This document shows, piece after piece, positions 25,632-35,179 of a DNA stretch of 59,952 nt. Position numbers and translations under genes: made by a program. This DNA comes from an uncultured Prevotellaceae bacterium. Its GTDB lineage: Bacteria > Bacteroidota > Bacteroidia > Bacteroidales > Muribaculaceae. The notes under the pieces were generated by a model. It saw only the letters and a list, made by a program, of their open reading frames with translations. It did not search any database and had not been told where the DNA came from. Numbering within the stretch: position 1 is the stretch's first letter; every line of letters begins with the position of its first letter. The stretch covers positions 1 through 59,952 of the forward strand of contig OMUK01000038.1 of NCBI GenBank assembly GCA_900314215.1, in the 5' to 3' direction.

Positions 25632-26981
25632 TTATTTCTTCAACCAGTTGTATTTGAACTCGCAATTGCGCCAGCCATCCTCGATGCGCACATAGGTGTT
25701 CTTTTGCTTCTCCTTCACCCAGTTCTCGATGATTTCTGACTTTTTCTTTTCCTCATACATGTCCTTGATGCGCTGGTAATCTTCGGCCAAGTCGGCCTTG
25801 TGGCCGTCGATGCGTTTCACCAGTTTCACCATGGCCACTTGCTGGCGGTTGTTTTTCTCGTTCATCATGATGAACGGTGCCGAGATCTCGCCTTCTTTCA
25901 TCTTGTCGACAGTCTTGCCGATTTCAGAAGGCAGGTCGGCCATCTCAAAGAAATTGGTGCGAGTCTTCTCGTTGAGCATCAAGCCATTGTTGTTGCGCGA
26001 GTCCTTGTCTTGCGAAACATACTGGGCAGCCTCTTCAAAGGTGAACTTCTTGCGGTCGATTTCGGCCTTGAGCGAGTCGAGTTTCACCACGGCCGAGTCA
26101 AGGTCTTTCTGGCTCACCTTGGGGCGTAGCAAGATGTGACGGGTGTTGATGCGGTCGCCGCGCTTCTCGATGAGCTGGATGATGTGGTAGCCAAACTCGG
26201 TCTCCACAATCTTGCTCACCTTCTTGGGGTCGTTCAGGTTAAATGCTACGTTGGCATACTCGGGGTCGAGCTCGGCCTTGCTTCTGAAGCCAATCTCGCC
26301 GCCATAGCTCGACGAGCCGTCTTCACTGTAGAGGATGGCAAGCGTCGAGAAGTCGGCCTCGCCATTGTTCACCTTTTGCGCATAGTCGCGCAGGCGGGCC
26401 TTCACCTCGTCGATTTCCTGCTGTGGAATGATGGGATTGACGGTGATGATTTCCACTTCCACTTCCTTGGGTATGTAGGGAAGCGAGTCCTTGGGCAGCT
26501 CGTTGTAGTATTTTCTCACGTCGGCAGGGGTGGCTTTCACGTCCTTGGTGAGGTTGCTCTGCACCTGCTGAATGGTGTACTGGTCGCGTATTGTGTTGAT
26601 GAGCTGCTCGCGCAGTGCCGCCATGGGCTTGCGGAAGTACTCTTCTACCTTCTCTTTCGAGCCCAGGTTGGCCACAAAGTAGTTGATGCGCGAGTCGACG
26701 GCTTGCTGCACCATCGAGTTTTGCACCTCAATGGTGTCGATTTTGGCTTGATGCAGAAACAGCTTCTCGATGGCCATGCGCTCTGGAATCACGCAATAGG
26801 GGTTGCCGTCGATGTCGGCACGCTCGTAGAGTGCCTGCTGGTATTGCTCTTCGATCTCTGATTTATAGATGGGTTCATCTCCCACTACCCACGCCACTTC
26901 CTCGGCCACATTGTTTTGTGCGCTTGCCGCCAGGGCAATAGCGAAGAAGAACAGGCAGGTTGATAAGAATTTAAAATTCAC
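25632..26981 (-). CDS. SurA-like periplasmic peptidyl-prolyl isomerase
   Basis: 449 aa. It has a signal peptide (FLSTCLFFFAIALAASAQ), then a helical SurA-type N-domain (residues 25-170, containing IPERMAIEKLFLHQAKID). Two parvulin (PpiC-type) domains follow, the first with YSEDGSSSYGGEIGF and FGYHIIQLIEKR, the second with INTRHILLRPKVSQ. SurA-like proteins escort outer-membrane proteins across the periplasm. It heads a leftward unit with the ostA-like gene, mutL and the PHP pair. Confidence 0.88.
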   Translation of the reverse strand: MNFKFLSTCLFFFAIALAASAQNNVAEEVAWVVGDEPIYKSEIEEQYQQALYERADIDGNPYCVIPERMAIEKLFLHQAKIDTIEVQNSMVQQAVDSRINYFVANLGSKEKVEEYFRKPMAALREQLINTIRDQYTIQQVQSNLTKDVKATPADVRKYYNELPKDSLPYIPKEVEVEIITVNPIIPQQEIDEVKARLRDYAQKVNNGEADFSTLAILYSEDGSSSYGGEIGFRSKAELDPEYANVAFNLNDPKKVSKIVETEFGYHIIQLIEKRGDRINTRHILLRPKVSQKDLDSAVVKLDSLKAEIDRKKFTFEEAAQYVSQDKDSRNNNGLMLNEKTRTNFFEMADLPSEIGKTVDKMKEGEISAPFIMMNEKNNRQQVAMVKLVKRIDGHKADLAEDYQRIKDMYEEKKKSEIIENWVKEKQKNTYVRIEDGWRNCEFKYNWLKK

Positions 26982-27056
26982 TTTGCAATTGTATTTATTG
27001 TTATGAGCCTAAATTAAGAAACCTTCATGCCCTCTTGTGGCACAAGTTTCTTATTG

Positions 27057-27086
27057 CAAATTTCATAATTTTCCTCCACTTGGCAA
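27057..27086 (-). promoter_or_regulatory. Possible promoter of the SurA-like operon
   Basis: Minus-strand TTG (27086-27084), 19-bp spacer, GAAATTTG (27064-27057), one mismatch from TAnnTTTG. It would give a leader of about 70 nt. Confidence 0.4.
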
Positions 27087-27143
27087 AATCTAAACACTTT
27101 AAATATGCTTTATTTCCTTTATTTCTATTAATGAGGGCATCAA

Positions 27144-27175
27144 AAATCCCCCTTTTGAATTCAAAAGAGGGATTT
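27144..27175 (-). terminator. Terminator of the second PPIase gene
   Basis: AAATCCC (27144-27150) pairs with GGGATTT (27169-27175). After one mismatch, CTTTTG (27152-27157) pairs with CAAAAG (27162-27167). It lies 37 nt past the leftward stop at 27212, with a short T-run. Confidence 0.75.
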
Positions 27176-27211
27176 ACTGTGTTTTTTTGCGATTGTCGTT
27201 TTGCCTGCGGG

Positions 27212-29155
27212 CTACAAGGGCTTCACCTGCTTGAGCACGGCTTTGTTGATTTCAACCTTGTATTTAGCCTTGAGCCCTTTCTCCCACTGGTTCTCAAGCA
27301 CATCTTGATAGTCGCTGGTGACCTGGCCCTTCACATCGGCCACATCACGGGGCTGGCTGTAGACCTCGCCTTGACCTGGGAGCAGGAAGCTCACGGGATA
27401 TTTCTTGTCGGCAGGCGCTGGGCCATGGAATACCACATAGTCGACTAGCTCGTTCTCCCCTTGGGCGAAGAACATGCGCTGCATCCTGATCTTTTGTCCA
27501 TACTTGTGATGCAGGGCCTCGGTGAGCGTGTCGTTTTTCTCGCCCAGCATGGCTATGTCGGCCTTCACGGCATTGGCTACCGAGTCGTTTTGAGCCGACA
27601 CGATGATGCCGCGGAAGTGGGGCTTGTCCCACGTGTACTTGCTGCGGTTGGCCTCAAAGTAATTTTTCAGGCCCGTAGTGTCGTTGCTGGCTGCCTGCCA
27701 CACCTTGCGGTTGCTGATCTCAAAGAGCAGCATGCCGTCGCGGTACTCGTTGAGCAGGTTGCGGTAGCTCTGGTTGTCGTTGATGAGATTGTCGATATAG
27801 TACTGGAATATCTCATTGTCGGCATAGGGCTTCACTTGGCTGTCGATATAGCCGGCAGCGGCTGCGTTGCTCACAAACTGGGCCTTGGGGTTGACCTTGC
27901 TGGCCAGCACCGATGCCAGCACTTTCTTCTTGCCATCGGCATAGCTGAAAATGGGATATTTTGATTTAGCGAGCACACTGGCCACAAAGGTGGAGTCGTA
28001 GTGGCCGTGCTTGTTCAACTCGTTGGTTAAATACTTGCGGAAGGCTGCGCCGTCGTAGTTGAACTTGTATTGCTTCTCAACCTGCTCAAGCTTGGCATCG
28101 CGGGCCATGGTAGAGCGCTCGTCTTGCTGGATCATGGCGTCGATGGTTTTCTTAGCCTCGTCGAAGGTGGGCACGCCCTTGTGCTCGAGCTTCTTCACGA
28201 TGTGATAGCCATAGGCAGTCTCAAATGGCTTGGAAATCTCGCCGTCGTTGAGGGCAAAAGCCGTTTTCTCAAATTGAGGCACCATGCGGTTGACGCCAAA
28301 CCAAGGCAACTTGCCGCCGTTTTTGGCCGTGCCGCGGTCTTGCGACAATGCTCTGGCCGTTTTCTCAAAATCGGCGCCATTCTTGAGGGCGGTGTAGATT
28401 GAGTCGATGCGGGTCTTCACCACAGCCTTGGCGCTGTCGTTGGCACCACGGGGGAAGAGCAGCAAGATGTGCTCTACGAGCACTTGGCCAGGGTCGTCGC
28501 GGCGGGCGTTCACCCTGATGAGGTGGTTGCCGAAGTCGGTGGCCACAGGATTGCTGATCTTGCCCACAGGGGTGCTGAATGCGGCATATTCCCACTTGTA
28601 GGGGAACATGCCAGCGGCTATGTAGCCATAGTGGCCATTGTTGTTTTTCACCGATGGGTCGATCGAGAATTTCTTGGCAAGCTCGCCCCAGTCCTCACCA
28701 TTCTCGGCGCAGCGCTTGATGCTGTCGAGACGGGCCACGATGGCGTCATCCTCGGCCTTGTCTCGGCCGCGCGGCAGCATGATGTGGTCGACGTCGACGT
28801 TGCTCTTCATGCGATCATAGGCCTCATGCTCGAGGCGCACATTCACAGTGGTGTCGACCAGGTAGTTCTTTACGATGTCGGCCTTATAGCCATTGAACTC
28901 GGCTTGGAAGGCTGCCGAGGTGTCGATGCGGGCAGCCTCGGCGTCGGCAACCTTGAGCTTGTAGTTCACAAAGCGGTTCACATAGTCATCGAGCGACTCC
29001 TTCTGAACCTGTTGCTGGCCATTCTTGTTATAAAGATATTCAAATTCTGATAAAGTTACGTTTTTTCCATTGATTTTCATCAAGACCGGATCCTTGGCAA
29101 GCGCTGCCAGGCAAGCGGTCACGATGATGGCACAAGTCAATAATTTGATTTTCAT
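27212..29155 (-). CDS. Periplasmic parvulin-type peptidyl-prolyl isomerase, two PpiC domains
   Basis: 647-aa exported folding factor. The signal peptide is residues 1-20 (MKIKLLTCAIIVTACLAALA). Residues 115-225 form a first parvulin-like domain (VDHIMLPRGRDKAEDD, then FGNHLIRVNARRDD). Residues 225-340 form a second (GQVLVEHILLLFPRG, then AYGYHIVKKLEHKG). The C-terminal half (about 340-647) is a long chaperone-like region without a known catalytic motif. It is larger than SurA or PpiD but lacks a transmembrane anchor. It is a single gene between guaB and the SurA-like operon, with its own promoter and terminator. Confidence 0.87.
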   Translation of the reverse strand: MKIKLLTCAIIVTACLAALAKDPVLMKINGKNVTLSEFEYLYNKNGQQQVQKESLDDYVNRFVNYKLKVADAEAARIDTSAAFQAEFNGYKADIVKNYLVDTTVNVRLEHEAYDRMKSNVDVDHIMLPRGRDKAEDDAIVARLDSIKRCAENGEDWGELAKKFSIDPSVKNNNGHYGYIAAGMFPYKWEYAAFSTPVGKISNPVATDFGNHLIRVNARRDDPGQVLVEHILLLFPRGANDSAKAVVKTRIDSIYTALKNGADFEKTARALSQDRGTAKNGGKLPWFGVNRMVPQFEKTAFALNDGEISKPFETAYGYHIVKKLEHKGVPTFDEAKKTIDAMIQQDERSTMARDAKLEQVEKQYKFNYDGAAFRKYLTNELNKHGHYDSTFVASVLAKSKYPIFSYADGKKKVLASVLASKVNPKAQFVSNAAAAGYIDSQVKPYADNEIFQYYIDNLINDNQSYRNLLNEYRDGMLLFEISNRKVWQAASNDTTGLKNYFEANRSKYTWDKPHFRGIIVSAQNDSVANAVKADIAMLGEKNDTLTEALHHKYGQKIRMQRMFFAQGENELVDYVVFHGPAPADKKYPVSFLLPGQGEVYSQPRDVADVKGQVTSDYQDVLENQWEKGLKAKYKVEINKAVLKQVKPL

Positions 29156-29186
29156 AATTTGTTATGTATATTCTCTTCCTAAATAT

Positions 29187-29220
29187 TTACAAAATAAGTT
29201 ACAACATTTTGTAACGCAAA
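29187..29220 (-). promoter_or_regulatory. Promoter with overlapping palindrome upstream of the PPIase
   Basis: Minus-strand TTTG (29220-29217), 19-bp spacer, TTATTTTG (29197-29190), one mismatch from consensus. The perfect 9-bp inverted repeat TTACAAAAT (29187-29195)/ATTTTGTAA (29206-29214) covers the spacer and -7 box, which is what an operator would look like. Confidence 0.45.
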
Positions 29221-29263
29221 ATAGCGCACTAAAGTATTGCGCCTGCTTCAATATTTAGAAATA

Positions 29264-30772
<1,509 letters not shown>

Positions 30773-30814
30773 TTACAGCTGCTATGCCATTGGCAACGAT
30801 GCTGCTTCATTTAT

Positions 30815-30832
30815 TGCGTACAAAAGTACGCA
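30815..30832 (-). promoter_or_regulatory. guaB promoter -7 box embedded in a perfect palindrome
   Basis: TACTTTTG on the minus strand (30828-30821) is a perfect TAnnTTTG box. It lies inside an inverted repeat of TGCGTAC (30815-30821) and GTACGCA (30826-30832) with a 4-nt centre. A repressor bound here would block the promoter. Confidence 0.5.
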
Positions 30833-30977
30833 TTTTCTCTCAATTCCCACACAATTTTTGCAGGAATTAACAAGTTTTTCTTGCAATGCCCATTATTGTC
30901 GCATATTTCTTACTTCACAGCAAAATAAATGAGCAGCCAGCTGCGTTATAAATAATTTGAGTAAACAATTTTAAGTC

Positions 30978-31601
30978 ATGCAAGTGTTATTAATCAATGG
31001 CAGCCCTCACGTCGACGGCTGCACGGCAACTGCCCTTGCCGAGGTATCGTCCACGTTGAATGATTGCGGCATCAATACCAAGGTGTCGTGGATTGGAGCC
31101 CGCCCCATGCCTGGGTGTGTGGGCTGCAACCAATGTGACAAATTGGGCCGGTGCGTGTTTAATACCGACATGGTCAATATCGTTGCCGCCGAGGCGCAGG
31201 ACTACGACGGCTTCGTATTTGGCACGCCAGTGTACTACGCCAGCCCCAATGGCGCAATGCTCGCCTTTATGGACCGCTTGTTTTACTCGTCGGGCGACAA
31301 GCTGGCTTTTAAGCCTGCCGCAGGCGTGGTGAGCTGCAGGCGTGGCGGGGCTACGGCCTCTTTTGATGTGCTCAACAAGTACTTCTCGATCAACAACATG
31401 CCCATCGTCACTTCTCAATATTGGAACCAAGTGCACGGCAACACCCCCGACGAGGTGAAGCAAGACCTTGAGGGCATGCAGACGATGCGCACCCTGGCCC
31501 GCAACATGGCTTGGTTGCTGAAGTGCATCGAGGCAGGCTCCAAGGCAGGAGTCAAGCGTCCTGAGCTAGAACCATGGCAAAGCACTAATTTCATACGTTG
31601 A
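30978..31601 (+). CDS. NAD(P)H-dependent FMN reductase/iron-sulfur flavoprotein-like
   Basis: 207-aa cytoplasmic flavodoxin-fold oxidoreductase. The N-terminal MQVLLINGSPHVDGCTATAL is the FMN phosphate-binding loop. GCVGCNQCDKLGRC (residues 38-51) is the Cys-rich segment seen in many flavin reductases of this group, and FGTPVYYASPNGAMLAFMDR is the second flavin-contact motif. The physiological electron acceptor (flavin, quinone, azo or nitro compound) is unknown. It is followed after 13 bp by the DUF5715 lipoprotein gene, probably as an operon, with no evident functional connection. Confidence 0.9.
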   Translation: MQVLLINGSPHVDGCTATALAEVSSTLNDCGINTKVSWIGARPMPGCVGCNQCDKLGRCVFNTDMVNIVAAEAQDYDGFVFGTPVYYASPNGAMLAFMDRLFYSSGDKLAFKPAAGVVSCRRGGATASFDVLNKYFSINNMPIVTSQYWNQVHGNTPDEVKQDLEGMQTMRTLARNMAWLLKCIEAGSKAGVKRPELEPWQSTNFIR

Positions 31602-31614
31602 TTGAAAACAATAG

Positions 31615-32289
31615 ATGACAATGAAAATAAATTTACGATTTATAAAAATGGTATCGATCGTGCTGGCGACTGCGACAATCGTGTGCAGCATTACGAGCTG
31701 CAAGGGCGGCATGAGCGAGAAGGAGAAGGAAGCGGCCCGAAATGCTAAAAAAGAGAAACCTTTCTATTTCAACGACTATCAGGACGTGCAGCTTGCAGCT
31801 GCCAAAAAGTGGGGCATCACCCCCATTGCCAGCCGCGACACCGATTTTTCCAAGATACCGCAGCTTGAGAAGATTGAGACCTGCGACCTCTATGAGGTGA
31901 ACTACTTGGCACACTCGGTGCCCTATCTCACCCATCACGCCAAGGCCTTGCTCGAAACCATAGCCCGCAATTATCAAGATTCGCTTGCGGCACGCCATGC
32001 CCGCGTCGAGAAAATTGTGGTAACGTCGGTGACCCGCACCTTGGAAGACGTGCAACGCTTGCAGAAGGTTAACACCAACGCGGTGGCCAACTCGTCGCAC
32101 TGCTATGGCACTACATTTGATATCGCTCACAACAGCTTCACGGCAGTCAACAAAGAGGGCGAAGAACTCCCCTACGCCGAGCAAAAAATCATACTTGGCC
32201 ACGTGCTCTATCGCCTGCGCATGCAGCACAAGTGCCTTGTGCTCGTCGAGGAGCGCCAGCCTTGCTATCACATCACTGTCAATTATTAA
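31615..32289 (+). CDS. DUF5715 family lipoprotein, M15/LAS-peptidase-like
   Basis: 224 aa (or 222 if the Met at 31621 is used). It has a signal peptide with lipobox ITSC, Cys29, so it is anchored in a membrane. The C-terminal half reads like a LAS-type (M15, D-Ala-D-Ala carboxypeptidase) fold: TSVTRTLEDVQRLQ (138-150) resembles SGYRSxxxQxxL, SSHCYGTTFDI (160-170) resembles SxHxxGxAxDI, and CYHITV (217-222) resembles the terminal WHxxx. The predicted zinc ligands are H162, D169 and H219. The catalytic Glu of the usual ExWH is Pro here, so activity is doubtful. The family name DUF5715 is from memory. Confidence 0.75.
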   Translation: MTMKINLRFIKMVSIVLATATIVCSITSCKGGMSEKEKEAARNAKKEKPFYFNDYQDVQLAAAKKWGITPIASRDTDFSKIPQLEKIETCDLYEVNYLAHSVPYLTHHAKALLETIARNYQDSLAARHARVEKIVVTSVTRTLEDVQRLQKVNTNAVANSSHCYGTTFDIAHNSFTAVNKEGEELPYAEQKIILGHVLYRLRMQHKCLVLVEERQPCYHITVNY

Positions 32290-32312
32290 GAGAAACTTGT
32301 AGAGAGAATTAC

Positions 32313-32361
32313 GGGCTGCATATCGTTGATTCACATTTTGCTAATGACGAGAATGCAGCCC
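32313..32361. terminator. Weak convergent hairpin between the DUF5715 gene and tatC
   Basis: A perfect 9-bp repeat GGGCTGCAT (32313-32321)/ATGCAGCCC (32353-32361) has a 31-nt loop and no good U-tract. It is placed between converging genes but is weak as a terminator. Confidence 0.35.
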
Positions 32362-32389
32362 CGATTGTGTCTATGTCCCGTCGGCCGGC

Positions 32390-33220
32390 CTAAGGTTGTT
32401 CAGCGTCGAGGTCACGCGGTGCTGGCTTGACCAAGAGCGCGCTCATCTCATAGAGGATGTAGATGGGCAGGAACACGATGGTGAGGGTGAATGGATCGCC
32501 CGTGGGGGTGATGACAGCGGCCAAGACCAAGAGGATGACAATGGCATGCTTGCGGTATTTCTTGAAGAATTCCCGGTGCAGCACCCCCATTTTGCCCAAC
32601 AGCCACGCCAGAAGAGGCAGCTCAAAGACCACGCCCATGATGAAGATGAGCATCAAGAAGGTGTCCATGTAGCTGTCGAGCGAGATTTGGTTGGGCACCA
32701 GCTCACTCACGTGGTAATCGGCAAGAAACCTGAGCGTGATGGGGAATACAATGAAGTAGCCCACCAGGACGCCGAGCAAAAACATCACATTGCCAATGGA
32801 AAAGGCCAACTTAAAGCCGCGCTTCTCATTGGGATACAATGCCGGGCTCACAAAGGTCCACAGCAAGTAGAGCATGATGGGAAAGGTGAGCACCAGGGCA
32901 AACCAGAACGACGACGACATGTGAATGAAAAACTGCGATGCCAATTGGATGTTGATGAGATGCACTTCAAATCCCCGGGTCGAGAAGTCGGGCACAAAGG
33001 GAATGCCCGTGGTGATTTTCTCAAATACCCTGTACAGGACGAAGTCGCCCTTGCACGGTGCCAGAATGACGCTGTCGAATATCGTGGGCATGAAGCAGAA
33101 AAGCACGCCAGTGGCTATCACCAGGACGATGATCATCTTGATGAGCACAGCGCGCAAGGCATCGAGGTGATCCCATAGCGACATCTCCTCGAGCTGATCT
33201 TTGCCCTGCCCTTCAGCCAT
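32390..33220 (-). CDS. tatC: Sec-independent protein translocase TatC
   Basis: 276-aa inner-membrane receptor of the twin-arginine translocase, which moves folded proteins across the cytoplasmic membrane. The N-terminus MSLWDHLDALRAVLIKMI matches TatC (xxHLxELRxRL). Six hydrophobic segments follow, with the conserved FELPLLAWLLGKMGVL and a C-terminal AVITPTGDPFTL motif (A-x-x-T-P-x-D-x-x-x). The start overlaps the tatA stop by 1 bp (TAATG), so translation is coupled. Confidence 0.96.
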   Translation of the reverse strand: MAEGQGKDQLEEMSLWDHLDALRAVLIKMIIVLVIATGVLFCFMPTIFDSVILAPCKGDFVLYRVFEKITTGIPFVPDFSTRGFEVHLINIQLASQFFIHMSSSFWFALVLTFPIMLYLLWTFVSPALYPNEKRGFKLAFSIGNVMFLLGVLVGYFIVFPITLRFLADYHVSELVPNQISLDSYMDTFLMLIFIMGVVFELPLLAWLLGKMGVLHREFFKKYRKHAIVILLVLAAVITPTGDPFTLTIVFLPIYILYEMSALLVKPAPRDLDAEQP

Positions 33221-33474
33221 TATATATCTTTAGGTGCTTTTTTATCGGGGTTGGTAGCCGAGTTCTTATTCTCGGCCTTTTCCTCAGGCTTGTCGGCATT
33301 CTCGATTTCTTCTTGCACCTCATTCATGCCCTGCTTGAAACTTTTCACCCCCTTGCCCATGCCGCGCATGAGTTCGGGAATCTTCTTGCCGCCAAAGAGC
33401 AACAGGATAACGAGCACGATGAGCACAATTTCGCCCGTGCCAAGATTTAGAAATAGCAATATTGAATTCAACAT
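33220..33474 (-). CDS. tatA: Sec-independent protein translocase TatA/TatB
   Basis: 84 aa. It has one N-terminal transmembrane helix ([22 protein letters not shown], about residues 6-27), the hinge [20 protein letters not shown] as in TatA, and an acidic-basic tail ([14 protein letters not shown]). A single TatA-like gene upstream of tatC and no separate tatB is normal in Bacteroidota. A -7 box lies 19 nt upstream. Confidence 0.93.
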   Translation of the reverse strand: MLNSILLFLNLGTGEIVLIVLVILLLFGGKKIPELMRGMGKGVKSFKQGMNEVQEEIENADKPEEKAENKNSATNPDKKAPKDI

Positions 33475-33492
33475 CTTTTCTTTTATTTTTTA

Positions 33493-33500
33493 CAAAGATA
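33493..33500 (-). promoter_or_regulatory. Promoter -7 box of tatA-tatC
   Basis: Minus-strand TATCTTTG. The leader would be about 12 nt. Confidence 0.55.
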
Positions 33501-33557
33501 ATGAAAAATCCATCAAAATCGAATGTGAGGCCCAAGAAATCGCATTGAAAATAAAAA

Positions 33558-33582
33558 AACTCCGGCAACAGATGTCGGAGTT
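33558..33582 (-). terminator. Terminator between radA and tatA
   Basis: AACTCCG (33558-33564) pairs with CGGAGTT (33576-33582). Leftward it is followed by a run of T (the A-rich tract 33551-33559). Confidence 0.75.
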
Positions 33583-33802
33583 AATTTTTCTGCCTTATTG
33601 TGCTTGCCAGCAATTCGGGCTCTAAAATGAATTGTGCTTTTCAAGAAAAAGTTAGCAAATGTTTGAAGCTTTATTGTTGCAGCGAAAATTGTTTTATTAT
33701 GAAATTCAACTCTTTGACTATTGCGAATGAAAATAGTTTAACTGCAGCTTGCAGAATTTGCATTTGTTAACCTATTGGCCAGCACATTTTATTTCCTTAA
33801 CA

Positions 33803-35179
33803 CTATCCGAAGAGGTAGCGGAAGGCTTCCTCGACTTTAGAGACCTCGATGAGCTTGATTTTCAATTCCTCGACATGCATGCCCTTGATGTTGTTGGCAG
33901 GAATGATGATGCTCGTGAATCCCAATTTCTCGGCTTCGCCGATGCGCTGGTCGATGCGGGTCACTTGCCTGATTTCGCCCGAGAGGCCCACCTCTCCGGT
34001 CATGCACACGCCCTTGTTGATGGGCATGTCGACGTTGCTTGAGAGTATAGCGCATATCACAGCCAGGTCGAGCGCCGGGTCGTTGACCTTGAGGCCGCCT
34101 GCAATGTTGAGAAACACATCCTTCTGCGCCAGCTTGAAGCCCACGCGCTTCTCGAGCACGGCCAGGAGCATATTCATGCGCCTAGGGTCGAAGCCAGTGA
34201 CCGAGCGTTGCGCAGTGCCATAGGCGGCAGTGCTCACCAGGGCCTGGGTCTCGATGAGAAACGGGCGGGCCCCATCGATGGTCACGCCTATGGCCGTGCC
34301 CGAGAGTGGCTCGCTACTTTGCGAGAGCAGCATCTCGCTGGGGTTGGTCACCTCGCGCAAGCCGTCTTCCTTCATCTCATAAATGCCTATCTCGCTCGTG
34401 TTGCCAAAGCGGTTCTTGATGCTGCGCAAAATGCGGTACATGTAGTGCCGGTCGCCCTCAAATTGCAGCACGGCGTCGACGATGTGTTCCAGCACTTTAG
34501 GTCCGGCGATGCTGCCCTCCTTGTTGATGTGTCCGATCAAGATGACGGGGGTGGCCGTCTGCTTGGCGTATCGCAGGAATGCTGCGGCACACTCCCTCAC
34601 CTGGCTCACGCTGCCTGCAGCCGACTCGAGCTGGTCGCTGGCAATCGTCTGGATGGAGTCGACGATGATCAGGTCGGGCTTGTTGGCCTTAATGCTGGCA
34701 AAGATGTTGTCGAGCGAGGTCTCGCACAGCAGGTAGCACTCGCAGTCCATGCGGCCCCCGGCGATGCGGTCGGCACGCATGCGCAACTGTTGCGGGCTCT
34801 CCTCGCCCGAGATATAGAGCACTTTGCGTGAGCGAATGCGCAGCACGTTTTGCAACACCAGCGTCGACTTGCCTATGCCAGGTTCGCCACCTATCAGAAT
34901 AATTGACCCTGGCACCAGTCCACCGCCCAGCACGCGGTCGAGTTCGGCGCTTGGCAACTTGATGCGGGCCATCTGCTCGGCCTTCACATCACTTATCTTA
35001 ATAGGTGTGATGGCTTTGTGCTCGGTGTCATCGCCCAGCAGGCTACCGTGTTTCGACTTAGGAGCGACAGGCTCCTCCACATAGGTGTTCCACTCGCCGC
35101 ACGAGGGGCATCGCCCTACCCACTTGGGCGACTCGGCTCCGCAATTCTTGCAGAAATACATTGTTTTTACTTTAGCCAT
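33803..35179 (-). CDS. radA: DNA repair protein RadA
   Basis: 458 aa. It has an N-terminal C4 zinc finger (C10, C13, C24, C27; CKNCGAESPKWVGRCPSC), then a RecA-like core with Walker A GGEPGIGKST (97-106), the RadA-specific KNRFG motif (SIKNRFGNTSEIGIYEM) and a Lon-like C-terminal domain (residues about 330-458). RadA is a branch-migration helicase aiding recombination. The start overlaps the upstream SpoU methyltransferase by 8 bp, and the rseP-like gene comes before that, forming a leftward operon. Confidence 0.97.
   Translation of the reverse strand: MAKVKTMYFCKNCGAESPKWVGRCPSCGEWNTYVEEPVAPKSKHGSLLGDDTEHKAITPIKISDVKAEQMARIKLPSAELDRVLGGGLVPGSIILIGGEPGIGKSTLVLQNVLRIRSRKVLYISGEESPQQLRMRADRIAGGRMDCECYLLCETSLDNIFASIKANKPDLIIVDSIQTIASDQLESAAGSVSQVRECAAAFLRYAKQTATPVILIGHINKEGSIAGPKVLEHIVDAVLQFEGDRHYMYRILRSIKNRFGNTSEIGIYEMKEDGLREVTNPSEMLLSQSSEPLSGTAIGVTIDGARPFLIETQALVSTAAYGTAQRSVTGFDPRRMNMLLAVLEKRVGFKLAQKDVFLNIAGGLKVNDPALDLAVICAILSSNVDMPINKGVCMTGEVGLSGEIRQVTRIDQRIGEAEKLGFTSIIIPANNIKGMHVEELKIKLIEVSKVEEAFRYLFG

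Larger units (their letters stand above)
33475..33802. other. 328-bp gene-free interval between radA and tatA
   Basis: The interval contains the tatA promoter (33493-33500) and a terminator hairpin (33558-33582). The rest is AT-rich with no convincing ORF or consensus promoter. The terminator is about 220 nt beyond the radA stop, so the intervening sequence is probably an untranslated radA 3' region or could hide a small RNA; I see no direct evidence for the latter. Confidence 0.6.
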
